A stretch of 64,000 nucleotides of DNA from Hippasteria phrygiana (Eukaryota > Echinodermata > Asteroidea > Valvatida > Goniasteridae), in contig JAZGUH010000112.1 of assembly GCA_037893225.1 (NCBI GenBank), positions 1,922,001 to 1,986,000 of the forward strand, written 5' to 3'. Position numbers and translations under genes: made by a program. The notes under the pieces were generated by a model that was not told where the DNA came from, made no database searches, and saw nothing but the letters and a program-made list of their open reading frames with translations. Of the stretch, positions 1 to 10,200 are shown in pieces (position 1 is the first letter of the stretch; each line of letters begins with the position of its first letter).

Positions 1-178
1 TTCAGTCTGAAATGTTGCCTGGTGCCTTGTTTATGTTTAAGAATTGTATCTGGAAACCTCCTGAATGCCGTGGCTTATTTCGATTTGACAAATGCACGTA
101 TCAATAAGGGAGTGTTTTTTTAAAAATAATTTGGACATGAAAGACGACCACCACTTGATTCTGACTTTAAGAACCTAC

Positions 179-1119
179 TCATCCGTCTCGTCTAACGGCG
201 TTCCACTTCCACCGAACCCGCAGTAACACCCATAGCCCATGTAGTCACTGATCGCCTGCGAGTAGCTTATACCAACAGTACATGTGTACATTGAGGAGAA
301 CTGGAACACACTGCGTTTGGCAATTTGCCGTGCTGGAAAGAAGAGAAAATGGTGAACTTGGAGAAAAAGAGACTTGACACGACTAGGGCGGACCCCCCCC
401 CCCCCCCCCCCCGGAAAAAATATATAGATGTATATATTTTATTTATTTTTGTTCAGTAGTTCTGATTGAAAATGTATCGTGGCCCTGAAGGGACATGCAC
501 ACATCGCACATCGCATATTTTATCGCAGACTTCTGTGCAGATTCTGCGCAGAGATGCGCGATGTGTGCATGTCCCTTCAGGGCCACGATACTAATGCTAA
601 AAACTGTCATTCGGCGCCCGGAATGCAGCATTAAAATTGCGCCACACGTAAAAAAAGAATTGCTCCCCCAAAGAATGTGTTCTGGATCCCCAGTGTGACG
701 AGAGCCATACAGTCGTTGTCAATTCAACGAACATTGCCTTGGAGGCACAAGTGTTTGCATTAAAATTGCTATGCTTGGAATTATTATTTGGGCCTAAAGA
801 ATATATAATAATGTTCATAGCTATCCCTTTGCAAACGCTATGCGCTTTATCGGGTTTCAAACGGCCAGACTTTTCCGAACCAGAATATAAAATTCTCAAC
901 AACAAAAGTGTGGGGTTGGGATGGATTCCAGTTTTTTTAAGTGGCGGCGTTTTCAATAGCCTTTACAACCATCACCTATATCGACATACAACAAATGATC
1001 CATAATGATTGACCATCCAAAATTGTTTTACCTTTTGTGGGGATTGTGGGGAAAGTGTGCTGGGGGTGCTTACCTGACGCAAGTGCCACCATTCCGACCA
1101 AAAGCAGTAGTAACTTCAT
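179..1119 (-). CDS. Secreted phospholipase A2, exons 1-2 (gene continues off the left edge)
   Basis: Secreted calcium-dependent enzyme that hydrolyses the sn-2 ester of phospholipids. Exon 1 (1119-1074) starts MKLLLLLVGMVALAS, a typical signal peptide, and ends at a GTAAGC donor in phase 1. Exon 2 (332-179) follows a CT-rich acceptor and joins in phase. It reads ARQIAKR, a short propeptide ending in a dibasic site, then SVFQF and the family calcium loop YGCYCGFGGSGTPLDETD. It ends at a GTAGGT donor in phase 2. The exon with the catalytic His-Asp pair (CCxxHDxCY) should lie left of position 1 and is not visible. Secretory PLA2s include digestive, immune and venom forms; nothing here separates them. 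Intron 1 carries a small MITE and a 20-nt C run. The gene is divergent from CACUL1, with about 3.1 kb between starts. No frame break is seen. The identification is strong; the subgroup is not determined. Confidence 0.88.
393..412. repeat. Homopolymer C20
   Basis: An uninterrupted run of about 20 C in intron 1 of the phospholipase gene. Similar G or C runs lie at about 3476-3498, 3597-3611, 10742-10758, 23858-23868, 32619-32628 and 61780-61794. They are unstable in length and prone to sequencing error. Confidence 0.9.
474..591. mobile_element. MITE-like foldback, 118 bp
   Basis: Near-perfect terminal inverted repeats of about 35 bp: the left end GTATCGTGGCCCTGAAGG is mirrored at the right end CCTTCAGGGCCACGATAC. 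The centre is about 45 bp and noncoding. It lies in the first intron of the phospholipase gene. The overlapping short ORFs on both strands are by-products of the foldback. Confidence 0.8.
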
Positions 1120-2690
1120 GATGGAAACACTCGTGTGTAATTTAGTTTGCACTATAGTGCAGCAAAAAAACGGCTAATGGTAGTCTTTCCCTTGGTCCGG
1201 TCCGGTCCGGAGTGTTTGTGTTTTCGAAACTGTTCCTTGATAAAAGGCAAAGCCTTGATAGTGAAAGTGATTGGCGTCCAGCCAAGGGAGCCCAGCCAAG
1301 GGAGCCGTCAATAAAGATAAATGATTGCCTTAATCAACCAAATTTGAGAAATTGTTTTCTTATTAACGATTATACGTATCAGTACCCGCCCGGTGACTTT
1401 TGTCACAGGATGTGAAGCTTGACAGCTGGACACACTCGAAGCGCTTGACATGGAAGCCTGACGGAAGTAACATCATAAAGAATCGTTTGTTGGCCTAATT
1501 ATAGTGGAAAGATGCGTGCTTGCTTTGAACACTCGCAAAAACTTTGATTATACACAAGCAAAATGTCTCGAACAGCAAATGCTTGATATTGCACATGAGA
1601 ATTATGCCCCCCCCCCAAAAAAAAAAAAGTGCCCCCTCACACTCCCTGCAGCAGGAAAAAAAAGAACAAACAAAATAGATTTATCTGGCAAAAGTAACAA
1701 ATAGTTATTCCGGGTATTTGTTCGCACTCCGAAAGCAGGTGTCAGAAAAGCAAGTCCCTCCCCCGTCGTGGTTTGCGACAGTTATGTAATAAAATCTTCA
1801 TGAAGGCAAAATAATTATCAAATGCCCAAAGCCCCCTTTTTTCAGAATAAGCTTGCCCTGTCCCCAGCCCCACGCTTCAGTGGAATAGAGCCTGAAAGTT
1901 CACCTCTGGTGGCGCGCATCCGGGGACGTTGAATAGGAAAATTAACGTGCAACTCCACACCATACCACATCACCCACACTCCTGAGCCTGAGGACGGACA
2001 GAGCACACTGTCCCAAACGTCGAGTTACACACTCATCCCGGTTCTTTTCAGAAACCACATCTTCCTAGAAGAGATATATTTCACATGGTGTTACCCGCAA
2101 TCTCGGTCTTTCTTGTATCGTACCTACCATGCAAAGCTTCAAATCATTAACATGTAAAACTTGTACAATTTAAAATTATTTTTGGTGCATTGAATTCTTA
2201 AGAAAATCGCCCCCAAAAAAGGCCTTTGTAAAATTATTACTAGCATATCAATATATGGAAACTAATAAATCGCCTGATGCGAAAGTGAAATATCGTGCCA
2301 AAAATTGACCTTTCACTTCCGAAAATCTAAAACACATACGGACCACGGACGGGTTTATTATATACGTCCGTGGTACGGACCAGTAAAACTCGGTGTACTC
2401 TTACAAAGATGAAAAATTATGAAATAATTTTGTGGCAATCATTGGGTAAAAACTAAAAGTTAAGTAGAAAAATAAATACTATTTTCTTTGCTGCCTAACT
2501 ATTTTTGAATAAACGTACAGGACTCATTACCAATTTCGAAAGAAATTTAATGTAACCACTGATAATTTATAAGGACCGTGATTGACGCTGTACGCCAGAC
2601 ACTCAAGCTAGACTGGTCCCCGCCCCCATATGTAATCCGGAAGAAAATGAAGGGACCGGGAACCAGTCTACACTCAAGCCAGCCCGGCTC

Positions 2691-2810
2691 AATTGACCTA
2701 TCGCGGTAATTTTAGTTTCTCTCAGATTTTGCGCGTTCCCCGTGGAATTATTGGACAATAATTCACAAGCTGCGTTGACCGAGACGTAATTCGACCGCGA
2801 TAGGTCAATT
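2691..2810. mobile_element. Small inverted-repeat element, 120 bp
   Basis: Perfect 17-bp terminal inverted repeats, AATTGACCTATCGCGGT at the left and its complement at the right, enclose about 86 bp of noncoding DNA. A non-autonomous DNA transposon is the natural reading. No target duplication is obvious. Confidence 0.7.
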
Positions 2811-3062
2811 TAGAACCCATCGGCTGCAGGTAGGTTAAAAAATCGCGCGCTTCGGGAAACTTCTCGTTCTCACGCGAGTAGGCGAAACGAAAAGGAAAGC
2901 ACAAATCGGAGTTTCACTTGGGTATGCTAACAACGGATGTTAAGGTCAACATTTTGGGGATGATTGATTGCAGTCATTGTAATTAGCTTTTCTTTTATAT
3001 TTTCCCTTCTTTTTTATTGAAAACTGAATTTCGATTTGAAATAATTTTCCTTGACGCACCCA

Positions 3063-3134
3063 GCACCCACCCACCTAGCCCTACAAATAGGGATGTTTTT
3101 ACAGCCCTATTTGTAGGGCTACCACCCACCCACC
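3063..3134. repeat. Hairpin flanked by direct repeats
   Basis: A 17-bp perfect inverted repeat (TAGCCCTACAAATAGGG, 3076-3092 and 3105-3121) has a 12-nt loop. Copies of ACCCACCCACCTA flank it on both sides, overlapping the outer TA of the arm. This looks like a tiny foldback insertion with duplicated target, or replication slippage at a hairpin. Confidence 0.65.
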
Positions 3135-4164
3135 TACATTTTCGAAATCGAAATGTAAAAAACTGCAACTTTTGAATGGCCCCCTTACATTTTAAATGTT
3201 TATATTTTATTAAAATGATCTATTGCTGGTTTATTGCGCACTCACGTTACATGGCCGGATGGCTACATTTTACATGAAAGCGGTCGGGGTTGGGAGTTCT
3301 AGGCGCTTTACTTTCCACGTAAATTGTCATTTCTGGGTGCATCACATATAGGCCAAAATTGCTGCGCCAAACTGATTACCATAAATTGTAAACCCGCAAC
3401 TTTGTTTTGAATAATACATTTCTGGGGGTCATGCAATTGATAGATTGTGTAATCATGATCAGCTATCATAACCTGGGGGGGGGGGGGGGGGGGGGGGGTT
3501 CTGTGCTTCAACGTTTGTGAAGACTTGATACATTTTGGCTTTAAAATTGGTCCTATTTGGCTTGGCGGGATGCTTTATGCAAAATGGCAGCTAGCTGGGG
3601 GGGGGGGGGGGTGGTACTTTCTGGGGATAATTAGCAAACATTCTCAACGGCTGACCTGCCAAAAATTGAAAAGAATTTAATAGATTAGGATTCAAACTAT
3701 AATTTTCAGAAGTGTCACAAAAAACTGAGAGACTCCTGGATAAGGCTTTTTTTCCCACTGTGAAGTTAATGGATTTACACTTGGACTTGGGAATAGTTGG
3801 AGACGAAGCCGAAGCCAAATCCCAAGCCAGGGTTTGAGAAACGCCGATAAGTGCGCCGTACCCCAACCTCGTTCCCATGGTGTCGAGCAGCGCCCTCACC
3901 GACACCACAGCCGCTGGAAACGAGGTTGAAAATAAAGTAAGCCATGGAACGAGGTTGCACCGTACCCTTTTAGATTGGAGAAAGGCGCCCTCTATAACCG
4001 TGAGTGTCGTTTGGTCTGTTCCCCTGACTTCAAGAATGCAAACACATTTACATGGCAATGAGTGTACCCGATATATAGAAACTCCCTGACAAAAAAACAA
4101 GCGAATCAATAAATGTCATTGACATTGCATGATGATGATGCGAGTTGGTGGTTGGGTTGACCCC

Positions 4165-4170
4165 TATAAA
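4165..4170 (+). promoter_or_regulatory. Possible TATA box of CACUL1
   Basis: TATAAA lies about 95 nt before the proposed start ATG at 4264, which would allow a 60-70 nt 5' leader. Many metazoan housekeeping promoters lack TATA boxes, and the region is AT-rich, so this could be chance. Confidence 0.25.
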
Positions 4171-4263
4171 TGATAATTCACATACATAAACTCACGTAAA
4201 AATTTTCCATTAGAGTGTGGGGTGTAGATACAGACATTGACAAAACCCAGAAAGTACACATCC

Positions 4264-7200
4264 ATGACAACGCAGTGTCAGTCGACAGCTAGTTCGACAG
4301 TCACAGGGTACATGGTGTACGCGGACGCGGTATACACATACAGCAAGCAACTTCAGTTGAACAAGTTCCTGTATCACATGACCACACTCAGTGAGTGCAT
4401 GGCAGGCAATGCAGGGGCCATGTCAGGTTACAGTATATATGAAGGTAAGGTTTAAGTTAATTTCCCTTGCTGAAAGTAGCCTTGACTTTGTCATGTTTGT
4501 ACTAACTTTAGTCCGTCCTGGTAACTTGGACCGGTAACTGGCGGCTAGGCTTGGGCGATTTCCACGCCGGAATCGATAAGAATCGATTCCAAACTCGAAA
4601 TCAGAATCGTGATTTCACTTTCTTGAGGAATCGATTCTCTGATGTAGCCGATTCCAGTCCCCGCGCCGATTCCAGTCCCCGCGCCGATTCCAGTCCCCGC
4701 GCCGATTCCAGTCCCCGCGCCGATTCCAGTCCCCGCGCCGATTCCAGTCCCCGCGCCGATTCCAGTCCCCGCGCCGATTCCAGTCCCCACGCCGATTACA
4801 TGCAATTTCCTCACGGAAATGGTAATTTTTCTTTGACATTTCATTACGTTATGCGAATCAGGTTTCGTATCATCTTAGGAATTTTAACCCTAACAGCCCA
4901 AGCCTTTTTACTAGAATCCTTCCCTAACCACACAAACTCCAACACTGTGTAGTAAACCAATGGCACATTCTTTGTACTTGGACAAAATCAGGGCATCAAG
5001 TCCCATGCAAAGTGATGGTGCCAAGGCTCTACAGTACCCAATCACACAAAATTCAACACAAAGGGGTGTTTGATTTTGGCAGGTTAGGGAAGGTTAGGGT
5101 TAATTAAATTAATGGAGATTGGAAATTGTATGCAGTTCCTGAAAATGTTAAACGTTTTCATAAAATTCCTTTACATGTACAAAAAATTAGAAAACTTTCA
5201 GAACCATCTTTCAAAACGTTTGTTTCGGATTATTCTATCCCCATCACGCGTACAAAACCTGTGTTGTCCTGCAGTGGAGGAATCGGCGGAGATTTTCAAA
5301 AACAAATCCAGGATTAAACATCAGAAATATTAACTGCAAAGTTCCACATACCAGGTAAAAAAACATTGCTATAAAAGCTCTTAATACCTTCTAAAAAGTT
5401 GTGAATTAACAGACGTACGAGTGTGAGCAGTGTGGGAAAATCTTGCATACTTGTACTTAGCAAGCTATTTCTCATCTTGGGGAATTCCCTTGTGGTTGAG
5501 CATGCGCTGACTGAAAGACTATACCGTCATTTGATTGGCAAGTTGGTCTCACGTGATATTTTATATGTAGGGTTACAGCAAAGTCGTAAACAGGGCTACT
5601 GCATATGCATGCCCACATGTCGGCAAGGGGCGTGGTTTGATTATATTGGTTAAGTAACTGATATTATCTTGTAAAATATTTAGACAGGTGGATCGGCAAA
5701 AGATCGGGAAAATTACAGGAAAATATTCAAAATATTCCTGTAAATTTTGTTCAAAAAAGTTTAGAGCGGTAGCGCAGCGTGCGAGTGTCGCGTCGAGTCG
5801 AGTCGGTCGAGTCGACGCCAGAAGTATCCAGATTCATATGCGCATGCGTAGCAGCCCACTCTCTTTTTATGAATGGCATGTGTGTGTACTGGCTGGTACT
5901 TCGCGGGCAATTTAGTTTACCAGTGAATCACAGCAGCGATTACGTGAATCATCGAAAATGAACGCGCATGGTGAATTTCGATGTACATGTATTCCGAAAC
6001 GATTATTAGGCTGCAAAATGTTGATCTTAAAATGGAGCTATAAAAAGGAGCTCCATGATTTTCTTACACACACAAAATATATAAATGAAACTAAGAAAAA
6101 ACGACATATTTAGCGACTATTTAATGGAAATGCTGGGTTTTTCCTCACTGTTTTCAACTGTTTTTCTCAGTGTTGATAATAATAGAGCCGCAAAGGTAAG
6201 GTCTGATTTTGATTTTGCAAGTTTTCCGCGGGGGAAAAATTTAATGTTGAACATTATTTTTATTTTATGTTCCCTGCCCAAACGTGACTGCAATATGAAT
6301 ATTAAATGACAAAGTACCTTCTACATGTATAAGAAGAGTGATTACACCTTATAGTAAATTAATAGCCCCCTTATTGGCATTTTTCGTGCTTGTTTACTTT
6401 TTTTGTATTTTTGGAATCGATTCCGAGTGGAATCGCGATTCTCAGATGGAATCGGAATCGATTAAAAAAAATGTTAGATTCGCCCATGCCTATTGGCGGC
6501 GCTATTTGCGGAACTGATTTTCTGTCGCGCGCTGTGACCAGCCAAAAGTTTGTCGACTCCCGACCTTAATTGTGAAAAACGCATAGGCAGAGTAATCACT
6601 ATTTCCTGGTTATGGTGATGAGGCTTCAAAGTTTTCTAGGCGCCATTTTATTGATCAGGGATTTCTGCAGTCGATAAAAAAAATCAACAAAAGAAGACCT
6701 TTCCTTGTTTAATTACGTCCAGCTGAATTTCGGTAAATTGACAATTTCCTTGTCTAACTTTGAGGGTAAAATTCTCTAACATAAGGGGGTAATCTGTCGA
6801 TGTTCTAGTGTCACTAGTAATGGGCCACATTGTGTTTATCTTAAAAACATTCAGTCATTCGACAAAAACTGTTCCGGATAAACAGTACAAATCGCGCGAA
6901 AAAATTACCGGTATCGAAATGCTAGGTTTTTTTCAGCGTACCCTCCTTACTGTTTTTAACTATTTTTCTGTTGATAGCGCCGAAAAGGTAAGGTCTGATT
7001 TTGATTTTGCAAACCAAACCCTGTTACGTTTAATCGCCAGAAACTATATAAGAAGTGAAAGAATTGGTCCACGAATTTCTTTGGCAATTTGAACTTGTCC
7101 AGAATAATAAATGCCTGATCAATGATGTACATGTACTCAAATCCCTAAACCAATTAACCAAAGATAACCGAAAGAACCAATTCTTAATTATTTTGTCGCC

Positions 7201-10200
7201 ACAAATTAACGTACTCCAAAATCCACCGCCTTTAGATACAATGCACCGCGCCACGCGCCCAGCCAGCAGTATGAATATTCAACAGAAACTTCACGGTTGG
7301 AGGATACCATCAATCACAAAACAGGGTTAGAGATCCACAAAGTTCTATCAGTAGCCGCCGCGCCACACGTACAAAGTCACGTGACCACCGATTGTCGCGT
7401 ATAGGCACAACTTTTCGGCCTATTTCTGACCTCCAGATTGCACAAAACCACGATCACTTAAAAATCCATAACTTTCCTTCAAATTACCCTATTGAGGTCA
7501 TCAACCCCTCATTTTATTCCTTTTTTCAAGCTCTTTAGGATAAAGTTATGTTTGAAGGAATTGCAATAACTTAACATTTTCATGAACCTGCCTACTGATA
7601 TACGTTCGCATTGTGTTTTTACCATGCCGTAACAATAGCATTTGAAAGTTGCGTTACGGGCGGCTGCCGTAAAAATAGCCACTGCGTCTATTCTTTCATC
7701 TTTCAAATATATACATGTGTGTAACATTTTGTAATTTATATTTGCAAATAAATATTGAAAATATGGTTTCAAAATGCCCCTTTCTCCCTGCAACGGCAGA
7801 CATCGCAGGTTTTGGACCCGTGGGTACTCAAGTCTCGGGACTGAAAATCTCTATGTATCCGAGTTTTAGGGCTGTGACGAATATTCAAATATTTATTTTT
7901 GAGTTCGAATATTCAAAGGTGAAATGTAAAGGAATATAAGGGGAAAAAGTTCAAATGTATTTAACAAAATCATCCTGACTCAGTGACTGATTCCTGTCCA
8001 AAAAATTATGAATGACAGCAGGCTATCTGCGGCCAGCCATCAATATTGACTTTTAGCGGACTCTGAGCTTAGTCTGCGGATATCTGGATCGAAGCCTTTT
8101 CTTGGTTGCCGCCACCTGCCTGAGCTCGGGAGGCCCGTACGCTGATCGTATACTTCAGATATTTAGAACGTTTAGTTGCATCTGATCAGATTTACTGACA
8201 GCTTCTCCATTATTATAAACTTCTATATAAACCAGAACAAAATGGTTTTCTCCCCTATTTAGTTTTTCTGCGAGTTGTTGAATGACATATTTATTATTAT
8301 TTTTGAGCGCATTAAATATTAACCCTAACCCTGCTAAATGCAACAGAATGCACCAGTGGTAAAAAGTTGTTGCAAGTTGTTGCATAAAGCAGTCAACACA
8401 AGTCTCCTAATCTTATGCATTCTGTTACATTTAGCAGGGTAGGTACTTGGTACCAAGACTAGTGCATTTGATTCCCTGCACAATGCAACAGAATGCACTG
8501 CTGCATACTGTTGCATTTGGCAGGGTGCCTAAAGAATACCCCTTGGGGGTTAGGGTTAAAAAACAAAATAATTAGCAAAAAGAATGATCCCGAACCGGAA
8601 GGAAAATGTTCGCTGAAGCTTCTAGAATTTGTTTACCCACAAGATTTCATCAGATAGGTACTCAAAGTGGAAGACCGCTGTTATAAAAAGTCGTATCCTC
8701 ATTGAGTGATCCCCACAGTGTCGCTTCCCAGGTTGTATCGTAAAATTGGGTGTAATCCCTGGCTACACGGCATTCTGGGTTTATGACTTCTGACTAGCAC
8801 CCACTCGAACAAAGATGCTGACAATTTGGGAGACCGCCAACATAGGGCAAGATAGCTCAGTTGGTAGAGCGCCGGTACGGTAACCCGGAGGTCACAGGTT
8901 CGAATCCCACTCGTGCCAGTTTCTTTGTTCACTTTGAAAATGTATTCAACTAGTCAGTTTCCCTTGTGGATTGTTTGACGAGTTATAAAAAATAATCGGT
9001 ATGTTCGATGTCACCAGAGAATTTCCCTTGTTACCTTTTTCATGTTTTTAAAAGACATCTGGGCGATTTTCAATTTTTTTAATAAAGCCTTCACATCCAT
9101 TGTACATATCTATCGAAGAAGGAAATGATTGAAATGTTATGGATAAACATCATCATACATGTACACGATACAGTCCCGGGAATTTTGTAATTTTATTTTT
9201 TCGGATGCTTTTTTTTCGTTAGGGCTTAACACTAACCTCCTAGACCCTTTTTGCTAGGAACAATCCTCAATCCTCCAAAATCCTCCGATTGCCCTGCCAC
9301 AAAAAATGGATTCATCCTCACACAGTGTTGTAACCAAGTCATTTTTCTCAAGTCAAGTCAAGTCAAGTCAAGTCACAAGTCAAATGTTAACAAGTCAAGT
9401 CAAGTCCCAAGCCAATTTTTTCCAAGTCAAGTCAAGTCAAGTCCCAAGTAAATTTTGTTCAAGTCATAGTACCAAGTCTCGAGTCAATTGTTAGTAAATA
9501 AAAATTCCAATGACAAAACAAGGGCTGTTTCGGAAAAGTTTCCGAAACAGCCAATGACAACGCATAGGCTAGCACGCATGCACCGTACAAAATCAACCTG
9601 GTGTGCCATTTCGACAATTCTTCATTCAGTCGGCCAGTGCTGTGGCCCTGCATCAGACTGGACACCCAGCTTGCTATATATGCATGTAATGCACTGCCCA
9701 GCTTCCCATATGCTGGCGACTATTTCCTTTTCAAGAGGCAAGAACACACTTTGCCATCTACGACCGAAGCTCAAACTTCTTGACACACTCCTTGAGACAC
9801 ACTCCTTGAGACACACTCCTTGAGACACACTCCTTGAGACTCACTCCTTGAGACTCACTCCTTGAGACTCACTCCTTGAGACTCACTCCTTGAGACTCAC
9901 TCCTTGAGACTCACTCCTTGAGACTCACTCCTTGAGACTCACTCCTTGAGACTCACTCCTTGAGACTCACTCCTTGAGACTCACTCCTTGAGACTGTGAA
10001 GTTTGCTGTTTGGTTTCCAGACATTAACCCTAACATACATAAATCCTTCCCTGTTTTGGAGGATTTCGGCTGATTCAGGATACCTCCATATTGAAACCTG
10101 AGGGATTTTGATGGATTGAGGATAGTAAGCCTAGCGTTACTGCAGGATTTTGATGGGTTTAGGATACCTCCATGTTGAGCAGTCACCAAAACCAACTTTT

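Larger units (their letters stand above)
1120..4163. other. Divergent intergenic region between the phospholipase A2 gene and CACUL1
   Basis: No convincing exon is seen on either strand. It should hold both promoters. Visible items are a 12-nt palindrome GCACTATAGTGC at 1149-1160, a GGTCC microsatellite at about 1196-1210, A and C runs near 1606-1629, an inverted pair around GACTGGTCCC/GGAACCAGTC (2611-2670), the MITE at 2691-2810, the hairpin at 3063-3134 and two long G runs near 3476-3498 and 3597-3611. The open frame at 3591-4109 on the minus strand has no family motif and is probably chance. Confidence 0.55.

Noticed and set aside
3591..4109. 172-codon minus-strand ORF upstream of CACUL1
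   Set aside because: Ends in a Pro run encoded by a G/C homopolymer, lacks family motifs and lies in the promoter region.
4545..4952. RGDWNR-, GIGAGT- and DSSPRA-repeat ORFs on both strands
   Set aside because: All come from the 18-bp minisatellite inside a hAT-like element.
8846..8918. Functional tRNA gene (threonine-like)
   Set aside because: Base 33 is C, the anticodon and T stems are poorly paired, and the whole unit with its flanks is repeated at 44.5 kb, so it is a SINE.
9251..9494. Lys/Ser-rich ORFs with SSQVKSSQV repeats
   Set aside because: Translation of an AAGTC microsatellite.
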